Source: Ardenticatenaceae bacterium
Lineage (GTDB): Bacteria > Chloroflexota > Anaerolineae > Promineifilales > Promineifilaceae
Direction of reading: 5' to 3'
DNA length: 64,000 nucleotides
NCBI GenBank assembly: GCA_020634565.1
Contig: JACKBN010000020.1
Coordinates: forward strand, 1 to 64,000
In this document: in pieces, positions 51,854-61,920 of the stretch
Position numbering within the stretch: the stretch's first letter is position 1
How the letters are laid out: each line of letters begins with the position of its first letter
Made by a program: the position numbers and the translations under genes
Notes under the pieces: model-generated
The model's input: the letters and a program-made list of their open reading frames with translations, nothing else
What the model was told of the DNA's origin: nothing
The model's database searches: none

Positions 51854-52942
51854 GCCTTTCCACTCTGCCGTGCCGTGCCGCTGCCACTGAATTGATTGGA
51901 AGGCGATGCGGGTCATCATCAGGACGGAGATGGGCATGAGCAGGGCATCAAGGGGGCGTTGGTGGGTGAAAACGGCCGTTCCGCCCCGCAACACCACGCC
52001 AGCCAATCCCAAACCCAACGGCCACACATCCAAAGTGGTGGCAAACCAGAGCCAGGGAAACAGAAAAATGATCCAGTGAAATACGGTCGAGAGCAGCAAA
52101 AAAGGGATGCTGTTGCCGTGCCCGGCCAGAATATTTTTGGCAAAGCCCGCCCGTACTTCTGGCCAATTTTGGTACATGCGGCAGCTTACCAGCCGGTTGC
52201 CATCGGCCATGCGCAGCCGCAATTTGTGCGCTTTGATAGCTTTGGCCAGGGCTACATCCTCGATGACGTTGTTGTGAACGGCCGTATGCCCCCCCACTTT
52301 TTCATACGCCTCGCGCCGGAACAGCAAGCATTGCCCGTTGGCAGCGGCGAAGGCGGGCAGATTTGTGTAATGCACCGGCAGGATAGGCAGATAACACAAA
52401 ATGGCAAAGCTCATGAGGGGCACAACGAGTCGTTCTGGCCAGGTTTCTGTTTGCTGCGTGGGCCAGACGGTGAGCAGGTCGGCCTGCTCGGTTTGGGCCA
52501 GGGCCAGCAGCGCCGCCAGCGCGTTAGGTGCCCAGCGCACGTCCGCATCTGCGAAGAGCAAGTACTCCCCGGTGGCGGCCTGGCTGAGCTGGTGACAGGC
52601 CCAATTTTTGCCCAACCAGCCGGGTGGCAGCGGCGTGCCAGACAGCAACCGGAAGCGGGCGTCGCCATTAGCGGCTTGGGTGGCGATGGCTCCGGTGCCG
52701 TCGTCGGACTGGTCGTCGAGGAGGATGAGTTCAAAGTTGGTGACCGTTTGCGCCAATAAAGCCCGAATCGTTTGGCCGATAACGACCGCTTCGTTACGCG
52801 CTGGTATCAAAATAGAGAGTTTGGGCTGCTGCGCCAGTTGGGTTGCCTTGAGGCGGGGGAAGAAGAGGAAGTTGGAAACGGCCGTTATCCCCAAAATCAG
52901 CAGTGCGAATGAAGTGAATCCCCCGAGTATCGTTAAAATCAT
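51830..52942 (-). CDS. GT2-family glycosyltransferase (CruG/CrtQ-like) of the carotenoid operon
   Basis: 370 residues: an N-terminal membrane helix, a GT-A domain (LSILIPARNEAVVIGQTIRA, DDQSDDGTG, and the DxD-like FADADVRW), then GWLGKNWACHQL and three C-terminal helices. This resembles carotenoid glycosyltransferases (CruG, CrtQ) and related membrane GT2 enzymes. ATG 52942 overlaps the plsY-like stop (ATGA); the upstream frame extension is rejected. Probably glycosylates the hydroxyl made by CruF. Confidence 0.8.
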   Translation of the reverse strand: MILTILGGFTSFALLILGITAVSNFLFFPRLKATQLAQQPKLSILIPARNEAVVIGQTIRALLAQTVTNFELILLDDQSDDGTGAIATQAANGDARFRLLSGTPLPPGWLGKNWACHQLSQAATGEYLLFADADVRWAPNALAALLALAQTEQADLLTVWPTQQTETWPERLVVPLMSFAILCYLPILPVHYTNLPAFAAANGQCLLFRREAYEKVGGHTAVHNNVIEDVALAKAIKAHKLRLRMADGNRLVSCRMYQNWPEVRAGFAKNILAGHGNSIPFLLLSTVFHWIIFLFPWLWFATTLDVWPLGLGLAGVVLRGGTAVFTHQRPLDALLMPISVLMMTRIAFQSIQWQRHGTAEWKGRRLEIGD

Positions 52943-53541
52943 GGGTTTGTTTTTTTGCGGCGACGAGACGGCCGTTTTCCCAAATCCGCCCGGTGATTGT
53001 ACGCCAGTAACCCCATCTGCACCGCCCACACGCCCAGTAAAACTGGGTCATCGAACCAGACGAGCAGCGCGATGAGCATGCCCACCATTGTCAGCATCAC
53101 CGCCCAGCCGGACGGCGTGATGAGCAGCGTAAACAGAATCAGCAGCGAGAGTGAAATGGGCGGCATTGTCCAAATGGTGATGCCGATCCAGACGCCAAAT
53201 GCGGAGGCAATCGCTTTGCCCCCGCGCCAGTTGAGAAAAGGTGAAAAAGTGTGTCCTAAGGGTGGGGCCAACGAAATTGGAATGAGCGGCCAGCCTTCCA
53301 CGCCAAAAATGTGTACTGCCAATCCCAGCGGCAGCGCCCCCTTCGCGATATCCAACATGAGCGCCAAAATGAAAGGCGGCATCCCGCCCGCGCGTAGCAC
53401 GTTGGTCGCCCCAGGATTTTTGTCGCCGAATTGGCGAATATCTTTGCCCAGCATTAATTTGCCCACCCAAACAGAAAACGGCAGCGCGCCGAGCGTAAAA
53501 CCGAAGAGGGTCCAGAGGAGGGTGGGGAGGAGTTGGTTCAT
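52939..53541 (-). CDS. plsY: PlsY-like acyltransferase, divergent
   Basis: A 200-residue polytopic membrane protein of the acyl-phosphate:glycerol-3-phosphate acyltransferase family. Motif 1 reads KDIRQFGDKNPGATNVLRAG (normally FGSGN-x-GATN) and motif 2 reads FLNWRGGKAIAS (normally GGKG), so both are altered. It is embedded between cruF and the glycosyltransferase and overlaps the latter. Either the housekeeping PlsY that starts phospholipid synthesis, or a paralog acylating a carotenoid glycoside. No strong Shine-Dalgarno is seen. Confidence 0.8.
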   Translation of the reverse strand: MNQLLPTLLWTLFGFTLGALPFSVWVGKLMLGKDIRQFGDKNPGATNVLRAGGMPPFILALMLDIAKGALPLGLAVHIFGVEGWPLIPISLAPPLGHTFSPFLNWRGGKAIASAFGVWIGITIWTMPPISLSLLILFTLLITPSGWAVMLTMVGMLIALLVWFDDPVLLGVWAVQMGLLAYNHRADLGKRPSRRRKKTNP

Positions 53542-53569
53542 AAGAAAGTGTGCAAGTGAGCAAGTGAAC

Positions 53570-53598
53570 TGATTACCGATTACTGCTTACTGAATACC
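53570..53598. repeat. Word repeat, family B, at the 3' end of cruF
   Basis: GATTACCGATTACTGCTTAC words span the plsY-cruF junction and supply the last codons and TAA stop of cruF (53580-53582). Confidence 0.6.
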
Positions 53599-54389
53599 GA
53601 GCGCCAGCCTAGCCAAACAAATAAACCCATCACCGTGCCGCCGACGAGGGCGGGGCCGACCAGACCCCAGAAGAAGAGCAGGCCGAATGTTTCCAGAAAC
53701 CAGGTGATGGTGTAGATGATCAGCAGCGGGCGGGCGGGTAGATTTTGCGGTCGGATGAGGGCGGTGAGCAGTACGGCCGTTCCTAACCATCCCACATAAT
53801 TGACCCAGGGAATACCAAAATAGCCGCTGGGTTCATGCCAGACCCACAATCCCCAACTAACCATTTGCGGATCGAGAAACAAATCCCAGGCGGTGAAGGC
53901 TAGTCCGGCCAGCAGCAGGTACAGCCAGCGATTGTTGGCCCATCTGCCGGGCAGCTGCGCTTGCATGAGACGGGCCACGACCCAGGCGGCGGGCAGCATC
54001 ATGAACCAGGCGAAGGGAATAAGTACTGGCACGTGGGCAATTTGCGGCTGCATCAAATCGGTGTAGCTGTAGCTGCCGAAGGGGAAGCCGGTGGTGGAGC
54101 CGAGCCATTCTACAAACAGGGTCAGTGCAGCGATGAGTACGGCCGTTCCCATCGTTTTGGGCCAGCCCCAGGAATCACGCACCATTAGGAAAACGGCCGT
54201 TGCTTGCAGCAACACGCCCAACGTCAGCCCCAGCGGAATGATTTCCGGCCCCCAAATCCACTTCATGATGGGCAGGCTGATCATGGCCAGCACCCAGAGG
54301 GCGATGAGGGTGGTGGTTAGAGATGGGGAGCCGGTAATCAGTGATCGGTAATCAGTAATCAGTTGCGGTTGGACTCGTTTGCTTTCCAC
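53580..54389 (-). CDS. cruF: CruF-type carotenoid 1',2'-hydratase
   Basis: A 269-residue membrane protein of the DUF422/CruF family, which hydrates the psi-end of gamma-carotene. Diagnostic segments: TTGFPFGSYSYT near residue 85, FTAWDLFLDPQMVSWGLWVW near 160, and GIPWVNYVGWLGTA. About seven helices. The called GTG start (54389) puts a family B word repeat into the first 20 codons; the conserved part begins around residue 30, so a later start is possible. It starts 3 nt after the cyclase stop. Confidence 0.85.
   Translation of the reverse strand: MESKRVQPQLITDYRSLITGSPSLTTTLIALWVLAMISLPIMKWIWGPEIIPLGLTLGVLLQATAVFLMVRDSWGWPKTMGTAVLIAALTLFVEWLGSTTGFPFGSYSYTDLMQPQIAHVPVLIPFAWFMMLPAAWVVARLMQAQLPGRWANNRWLYLLLAGLAFTAWDLFLDPQMVSWGLWVWHEPSGYFGIPWVNYVGWLGTAVLLTALIRPQNLPARPLLIIYTITWFLETFGLLFFWGLVGPALVGGTVMGLFVWLGWRSVFSKQ
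54332..54364. repeat. Word repeat, family B, over the 5' end of cruF
   Basis: GGTAATCAGTGATCGGTAAT continuing into CAGTAATCAG. If cruF starts at 54389 it is translated as LITDYRSLITG, otherwise it is leader. Confidence 0.6.
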
Positions 54390-54392
54390 TTT

Positions 54393-55214
54393 TTATTTTT
54401 CACTCGTTACGGGTAGCCGGTTGATACGCCATTGGGAGACGGCCGTTTTCATCTGTGCCAACCGTTCCTGACTTTCTGTTGCTAAAAACAGCGTCATGCC
54501 GAAGGTGACCAGGACGTTGGTGATGAGGAAGAAGAGAAACTCTTCAAAGGGCAGAATGCCGCCAAGATACCAATTTAGCGTTTGGGCCGGGTCAATGGTC
54601 CAGATGCCGTCGTAGATGGCCAGGGCGTCGGCAGCAGCGAGGAAAAGGGTGGGGGGTACCAGTCCCAGCAGCACGATTTTACGGTGCTGCCACAGAATAT
54701 CGCCGCCAAAGCCTACTTGCAGCATGATGGGCAGCAGCGCCCAGGCTAGAATCAGGGCCATGTAGGTGCCGGGTGCCCAACTGGTGACCAGGATAGCAAC
54801 CATGATGACCCAAATAATGCCTAAAATGGTGAGGGCGGTGTAACGGAAACGGCCGTTTTCCCATCCCTTCTGCACTGTGTCCGGCTGACGCCGCAGCCAA
54901 AACAGCAGCCACAGCCCCGTCATGATTGGCTGCACAAGGAAAAAGGTGTACTCCTCGATGGGCACATAGCCGAATACAATGCCGGTCACCTTCGCCTGGT
55001 CGTACCACCAAACGGAAGTTGCCACCAGATAGTTATCCCACGGCGTGGTGTAGACCAAAGCCATTGCCAAATGCAGCGCCAAAATCGCATAAGGTGGATA
55101 GCTGGCAAAGCACCGGGGCACCTGGCGGCCCAAACGGGCATCGCGCCAGGTAAGCCCCAGCAATATCACAATGGGAATGGCCAAGAAGAGGCTGAGAAAG
55201 CCGAAGTAGGTCAT
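54393..55214 (-). CDS. crtYcd: Lycopene cyclase, fused heterodimer type (CrtYcd/CarR)
   Basis: A 273-residue membrane protein with two copies of the small lycopene-cyclase domain: FGYVPIEEYTFFLVQP near residue 80 and GGILPFEEFLFFLITNVLVT near 215. These are the conserved EE motifs of the CrtYc/CrtYd subunits, here in one chain as in fungal and some bacterial enzymes. It forms beta-rings from lycopene. ATG 55214 with GGAAAAA upstream. Confidence 0.9.
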   Translation of the reverse strand: MTYFGFLSLFLAIPIVILLGLTWRDARLGRQVPRCFASYPPYAILALHLAMALVYTTPWDNYLVATSVWWYDQAKVTGIVFGYVPIEEYTFFLVQPIMTGLWLLFWLRRQPDTVQKGWENGRFRYTALTILGIIWVIMVAILVTSWAPGTYMALILAWALLPIMLQVGFGGDILWQHRKIVLLGLVPPTLFLAAADALAIYDGIWTIDPAQTLNWYLGGILPFEEFLFFLITNVLVTFGMTLFLATESQERLAQMKTAVSQWRINRLPVTSEK

Positions 55215-55220
55215 GTTTTT

Positions 55221-55330
55221 CCGTTATCGGTAATCCGTTATCGGTAATCCGTGAACCGTGAACGGTAATCGGTAAGCGTTTTTATCGTTTACCGACCACC
55301 GATTACTGATTACCGTTTACCGAACACTGA
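55221..55330. repeat. Word repeat, family B, longest copy
   Basis: CCGTTATCGGTAATCCGTTA continuing as GGTAATC words, then TTTTT and the complementary CACCGATTACTGATTACCGT. It fills the crtI-crtYcd spacer and provides the last codons and TAA stop of crtI (55317-55319). Confidence 0.8.
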
Positions 55331-56816
55331 CAGGCGCGCCCATGATCAAATCTTCCGCAATTTTGCTGGAGGAGAGCACACCGGGCAAACCTGCGCCGGG
55401 GTGCGTACCTGCACCGACAAAGTAGAGATTGTCGATATCTTCCGAGCGGTTGTGCGGACGGAACCAGGCCGACTGCGTCAAAATTGGTTCGACGGAGAAG
55501 GCGGAGCCGAGATGGCTGTTGAGATTCCCCTGGAAGTGGCGGGGGTCAATGTGCCGCTCGGTGACGATGTTGGCCTGCAAATCGGGCAGGTAATTGTCTT
55601 CCAGAAACTGCATGATGGCGTCGCGATATGGCTTGGCCGTTTTGTCCCAGTCGATGCCGGAACCAAGGTGCGGCACGGGGGACAGGACGTAGAATCCTTC
55701 GTGCCCTTCGGGCGCAATGCTGGGGTCCGTCGTCGTGGGCATGTGTAGGTAAAGCGAAAAGTCATCGGACAGCTGCTTGTTTTTGAAGATGTCTTGTAGC
55801 AACCCTTTGTACCGTTCGCTAAGAATGATGTTGTGGTGGGCCAGATGGCCGTCGTTGTACCGCTTTTTCGTCCCAAAATAAATCACAAAGAGGGACATGC
55901 TGTAGCGCGTCAGGTTTTTGTAGCGGAAGTCGGAGTTGCGCAGGCTGCGGTTTTTGCTGTCGATGAGTTGGGTGTAGGTGAAGGCGACATCAGCGTTGGA
56001 GATGACGTGGTCGGCATAATGCACGGTGCCGTCCTTGAGACGAATGCCAGTGGCGCGTTTGTTTTCTACGAGAATTTCATCTACTTCGGCGTTGAGGTGG
56101 AAACGGCCGTTTAACTCCTCAATCAAGCGTCCAAAGGCACGTACTAAGGCTCCGGTGCCGCCCATCACGTAATGCACACCCCATTCCCGCTCCAGGTAAT
56201 GGATCATGGCGTAAATGGAGGTGGTGTCGAACGGGTTGCCGCCCACCAGCAGCGGATGGAACGAGAAGCAGCGGCGCAAAAATTCATTCTCGATGAACTG
56301 CGAGGCGTAATTGTAGACCGTTTTGTGCGACTGCAAGCGCAGCAGGTCAGGAATGACGCGAATCATGTCATTGACAGACAAAAATGGTTGGTCGGCCAGC
56401 TCCACGAACCCTTTTTCAAAGATCGCTTTGGTGGTAGCCATAAACCGCTTGTACCCTTCACGGTCGGCCCGGTTCCACTTCTCAATCTGGTTGAGGATGA
56501 ATTCTTCGTCGTTGTTGTAGTCTAGATAACGGCCGTTATGGTCAAAGATGCGGTAGAACGGATCGCAGGCCACAAACTCCACGTAATCTTCCCGCTTGCG
56601 CCCCGCCAGCTCAAAAATATCGTCGAACATGAACGGCGCGGTGATGACCGTCGGGCCAGCATCAAACTTGAAGCCGTCTTGCTCAAAGACGTAGGCCCGG
56701 CCACCGGGCTGGTCCAATTTCTCAAAAATATCGACCTGGTAACCTTGTGCGGCCAGCCGTGCGGCTGCGCCCAAACCACCAAATCCACTGCCAATGATGA
56801 TAACTTTTTCTTTCAT
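55317..56816 (-). CDS. crtI: Phytoene desaturase CrtI
   Basis: 499 residues. N-terminal FAD motif GSGFGGLGAAARLAAQGYQV, then DAGPTVITAPFMFDD near 58; C-terminal YFVGAGTHPGAGLPGVLSSS. Converts phytoene to lycopene (or neurosporene) with FAD. The start is ATG 56816 (MKEKVIIIGSGFGG); an eight-codon extension upstream is unlikely. Between crtB and the cyclase, same strand. Confidence 0.95.
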   Translation of the reverse strand: MKEKVIIIGSGFGGLGAAARLAAQGYQVDIFEKLDQPGGRAYVFEQDGFKFDAGPTVITAPFMFDDIFELAGRKREDYVEFVACDPFYRIFDHNGRYLDYNNDEEFILNQIEKWNRADREGYKRFMATTKAIFEKGFVELADQPFLSVNDMIRVIPDLLRLQSHKTVYNYASQFIENEFLRRCFSFHPLLVGGNPFDTTSIYAMIHYLEREWGVHYVMGGTGALVRAFGRLIEELNGRFHLNAEVDEILVENKRATGIRLKDGTVHYADHVISNADVAFTYTQLIDSKNRSLRNSDFRYKNLTRYSMSLFVIYFGTKKRYNDGHLAHHNIILSERYKGLLQDIFKNKQLSDDFSLYLHMPTTTDPSIAPEGHEGFYVLSPVPHLGSGIDWDKTAKPYRDAIMQFLEDNYLPDLQANIVTERHIDPRHFQGNLNSHLGSAFSVEPILTQSAWFRPHNRSEDIDNLYFVGAGTHPGAGLPGVLSSSKIAEDLIMGAPVSVR

Positions 56817-56967
56817 GATTTCGCTTTTCTGGGAGTACATCCCAGGCTAAAGTTGGGGGATGTTTTACTCTACCCCGCTGGTAAAATGATATTTTTGCAG
56901 CAGGAAAAAGTGATGGCTCCACCCTTTTCCCTACTTCCCTCTTTTTACTTCGATTAAATAAGTTTAT

Positions 56968-57025
56968 AGAAGTTCAACTTTTGGCTAATTACGGCGTTGC
57001 GTCGTTGAGAAAAAGTTGAACTTCT
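56968..57025. repeat. Perfect 15-bp inverted repeat between crtB and crtI
   Basis: AGAAGTTCAACTTTT (56968-56982) and AAAAGTTGAACTTCT (57011-57025) are exact complements with a 28-nt loop, directly after the crtB stop. It may attenuate transcription into crtI. Confidence 0.75.
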
Positions 57026-57040
57026 CTCTTAACACCGTAT

Positions 57041-58099
57041 TTACCCTTGCGGCACCGCATACAAATTTTCAGTTTCGATGGGTGATTGATGCGAACAGGC
57101 AACCAGCGCTGGCTGGGTGTGGACCGGTTTGTCTACCAAATGGATGTACTGGTTGGTTTTGGAACGCCACCAGATGCCGGGCAGATGGGCCATTTTTTCT
57201 TGCTTGGTTGTGTGGGCGCGGCGGCTGAAAACATCGTAATCGTGCGCTTCGATGTCGTCCAGGATGGCACGGTACAGTTCGGCGGCGGCGGCAATGGCGA
57301 AACGGCCGTTTTTACCCAACATAGCCACCCCTGGCAGCGCCTCCGCGTAAAGCTGCCGCGCCCGCCGAATCTGGAAGCGCATGAAGGCGCGCCAGCGGTG
57401 GTCGATAATGCCTGCGGCAATATCCTCTTCTGTCAGATTAAACATGCGTAATTCTTCAAGGGGGAGGTAGAGACGGCCGTTTTCCCAATCTTCCTGCACA
57501 TCACGCAAAATATTGGTAAGTTGCAGCGCTACGCCCAGCTTAATGGCATAAGGAATCGCTTTGTGCCCGTCGTAACCCACAATGTGCATGGCCATCAGGC
57601 CCACTGTGGAGGCCACGCCATAGCAATATTGGGCCAGCTCACTGAACGTTTCGTAACGGCTGTGAACCAGGTCAGATGTGACCCCGTCTAGCAACTGCTC
57701 CGCATAGCGGCGCGGAATGTTGAAATTGGCGCGCGTATCGGCCCAGGCCAGCGCCACCAAATTGTAAATGGGGGGGTGATTAGCCAAACTTTCTTGCCGC
57801 CATTGCAAAATGCGCTGGTGCTGATTTTCGCTTTCTTTGTCTACCAAATCATCACTAACGCGGCAAAAAGCGTACAAAGCACGCGCAGCTTGCCGTTGGT
57901 CTTTAGGAAGAAGTCCAGATGCCAAATAAAACGTGCGGCTGTGATGTTTGGTGATGACGGCGCAATATTCATACGCTTGGGCCAGGTGTTCGCGGCCATT
58001 ATAAACAGGCTCATTAATGCTCTCATGATCCAGGGCGTGATGAGCTAAGCGCAGTAAACGTGTTTCCCAAACTGTTGGTTCTAAAGTTTCTAACGCCAT
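57041..58099 (-). CDS. crtB: Phytoene synthase CrtB
   Basis: A 352-residue trans-isoprenyl diphosphate synthase joining two geranylgeranyl diphosphates. Motifs: HSRTFYLASGLLPKDQRQAA, first Asp-rich motif RVSDDLVD near 80, and second NILRDVQEDWENGRLYLP near 193. ATG 58099 (MALETLEPTV) preceded by AAGGAGG; an upstream TTG extension is rejected. First gene of the carotenoid operon, with a good promoter at 58194-58222. Confidence 0.95.
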   Translation of the reverse strand: MALETLEPTVWETRLLRLAHHALDHESINEPVYNGREHLAQAYEYCAVITKHHSRTFYLASGLLPKDQRQAARALYAFCRVSDDLVDKESENQHQRILQWRQESLANHPPIYNLVALAWADTRANFNIPRRYAEQLLDGVTSDLVHSRYETFSELAQYCYGVASTVGLMAMHIVGYDGHKAIPYAIKLGVALQLTNILRDVQEDWENGRLYLPLEELRMFNLTEEDIAAGIIDHRWRAFMRFQIRRARQLYAEALPGVAMLGKNGRFAIAAAAELYRAILDDIEAHDYDVFSRRAHTTKQEKMAHLPGIWWRSKTNQYIHLVDKPVHTQPALVACSHQSPIETENLYAVPQG

Positions 58100-58193
58100 C
58101 TCTTCCTCCTTCAAAAACTGATTGCCTCAAAAATAAGTGCGCAAGTTGTCGGGGGCGTCTAAATAGAAAACAGCTTTTTAGAAGCTTGAGAAG

Positions 58194-58222
58194 ATGTTAG
58201 CCCACTCAATTTATTTTGTCAA
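58194..58222 (-). promoter_or_regulatory. Sigma-70 promoter of the carotenoid operon
   Basis: A perfect TTGACA (58222-58217) and TAACAT (58199-58194) with a 17-nt spacer on the minus strand, about 95 nt upstream of the crtB ATG. An inverted repeat AAGCTT-CTAAA-AAGCT (58187-58172) lies at the expected transcript start and could be an operator or leader hairpin. The rest of the 270-nt spacer to tex is AT-rich with no gene seen. Confidence 0.65.
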
Positions 58223-58371
58223 GGTATTGTTTATATTTTGGATTGATTTTTGCGGTTTTCGGCCTAGTTCGCCTTGAATAGTTGTGCAAAACATGCGTTT
58301 GAACAGGTTTTGTAGAGCGTGCCTGGAAAATGTGCAGGTAGCAAATTGCCTCAAACGGCCGTTACAAATCC

Positions 58372-60492
<2,121 letters not shown>

Positions 60493-60531
60493 TTTTTTTA
60501 GTTAAAAGTAAAAAGTAACAAGTGGCACTTT

Positions 60532-61434
60532 TTACGCCTGAATTTTTGGTAATAAGTGGGCTACCACGTCGGCATCGTTTTGCGGAGTGGGGACATTGTT
60601 GAAAAGCTGCCATGTTTCGGTGTGGCTGGCGGTGGCGTCTGGTTCTAGCCGCACCAGCGGTGCGAGGCTTTCCAACTCCATGATCTCGTTGTTGGTGAAC
60701 AGTTCAGCCGAACAGTTGCGGTCTGGATAGTTAGCCTGTGGATCGTGAGGCGGGAATGTTTTGAGGAAGAAACGGCCGTTGTGTACATATCCCAACCAAC
60801 CCGGAAAATTGTCGCTGCCGATCTTTTGCGGTGTGGCTGCCTCTGGGTCTTGACGCAGCAAAATGAACTGCTCGCCCCAGGTCCAGCGTGGGTCCGCCAT
60901 GTTGGTGTAGGCCCAGGTGACGAGGTTTCCGGTGGGCAGCAGGTTGCCTTCGTGACTGCCGCGCGGGGGAAGAGGGAATACGGCCGTTCCCCCCGTCGTC
61001 ATCACCGAGAGCGCCCAAGGCGCCAGCTCTACAGCCCATGGATTCAGATTTTGCACGGTGTGCGTTAACGTGACTTTCGCCTCTTGCGGGTCAAGGGCAA
61101 TGTCGATGATTTTTTGCATGCGTGTAGTGGTTTCTACGGGGGCGATGAAGCGGACAAACGCGCCATGATCTTCCACCGTGACCGGATTGTTATCCGGGTA
61201 GTATGTGCGCGGCTGCTGTTCAGGGGCCAGCCAGAAGCGGTGGCCACCATAGCTCTGCCATTCGGCATCCCCTGTGCGGCCAACCTGGCCCGCAAGTTCG
61301 GCAAAGATATTTTCTCCGCCGACAAAGCTGAAGTGAATAATGCGGGGGCCAACATCGGCCGTCACGACAAGTTCGATCTGTTGGTTGCTGAGCTGAATGC
61401 AGTTTTCCCAGCCGAGAAAGGATATCTGTTTCAC
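60532..61434 (-). CDS. Galactose-mutarotase-fold protein, unknown substrate
   Basis: 300 residues, GTG start at 61434 with AAGGAG 6 nt upstream. Beta-rich sequence resembling the aldose-1-epimerase/DUF4380 fold: VVTADVGPRIIHFSFVGGEN near 23, SYGGHRFWLAPEQQPRTYYP near 60, and LNPWAVELAPWALSVM near 130. It may bind or epimerise a sugar, but catalytic residues cannot be assigned. No signal peptide. It follows the small mobile element and precedes tex on the same strand. Confidence 0.65.
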   Translation of the reverse strand: MKQISFLGWENCIQLSNQQIELVVTADVGPRIIHFSFVGGENIFAELAGQVGRTGDAEWQSYGGHRFWLAPEQQPRTYYPDNNPVTVEDHGAFVRFIAPVETTTRMQKIIDIALDPQEAKVTLTHTVQNLNPWAVELAPWALSVMTTGGTAVFPLPPRGSHEGNLLPTGNLVTWAYTNMADPRWTWGEQFILLRQDPEAATPQKIGSDNFPGWLGYVHNGRFFLKTFPPHDPQANYPDRNCSAELFTNNEIMELESLAPLVRLEPDATASHTETWQLFNNVPTPQNDADVVAHLLPKIQA

Positions 61435-61595
61435 ACTAACTCCTTGGAATCTTTTTTAGCGCAGAGTTACAGAGGTGCAGAGGTAAAAATGGGTGCTGCG
61501 TCTGTACCGCACCCGGAAATTTTACTATGAATGGCGGGGAAATGCAGGAGAACGGCCGTAATCCCAAAATTCCCTTTTAAGCAACCGCCCCCTCA

Positions 61596-61851
61596 CTTGT
61601 CATTTCGAGGTCCTCCGAGAAATCCCATTCAAAATTCACCTAAAGTTACCTTCATTAAGTAAGCCATTCTCAATTTCACTCCCACCCCCAATCCTCACTT
61701 AAATCCTGCCATTTTGGGTTCATTCCACACGCGACGCCCTAAGTGCCGACGTAGAGGGTGCCGCTAAGGCTGCTCATGATGTAGAAGTAGTATTGTTTCA
61801 TGGTTTGGGTGGCAGTTGATTGGGATTTCTCCCGATGGTCGAAATGACAAG
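61596..61851. mobile_element. 256-bp MITE-like element with a GIY-YIG remnant
   Basis: The left end 61596-61630 and right end 61818-61851 are inverted copies: both start CTTGTCATTTCGA and end GAGAAATCCCA, differing in a central block of about eight bases. Between them lie the two ends of an internally deleted GIY-YIG endonuclease gene. The ends match a widespread class of bacterial spacer repeats (GTCATTTCGA...GAGAAAT). It lies in the 478-nt gap 61435-61913, which holds no other gene. Confidence 0.7.
61676..61801 (-). pseudogene. GIY-YIG endonuclease, internally deleted
   Basis: From ATG 61801 the sequence reads MKQYYFYIMSSLSGTLYVGT then TAG (61741-61739). This is the GIY-YIG N-terminus, with YYFYIM and YVG as the Tyr-containing strands. 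Overlapping it in another frame is LGRRVWNE, matching the conserved Arg-rich helix of these nucleases. The C-terminus MNPKWQDLSEDWGWE ends at TGA 61678-61676. About 50 residues of the usual 85-100 are missing, including the catalytic Glu. It is not functional. Confidence 0.75.
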
Positions 61852-61889
61852 AGTGTGTTGTGTTGCTTTGAGTTTTTCGCTTACCAAAA

Positions 61890-61920
61890 TCACCTTGTCA
61901 CCCTGTCACCTTGTCACAAA
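61890..61920. repeat. Word repeat, family D, at the 3' end of the GldFG gene
   Basis: CACCTTGTCACCCTGTCACC continuing TTGTCAC. It supplies the TGA stop (61916-61914) of the gene that ends here. Confidence 0.65.

Noticed and set aside
51896..52759. 287-codon ORF opposite the GT2 gene
   Set aside because: Shadow frame; the minus-strand GT2 motifs are clear and coupled to plsY.
55221..55330. Repeated GGTAATC words as a CRISPR array
   Set aside because: Units are short, degenerate and palindromic, with no unique spacers and no cas genes.
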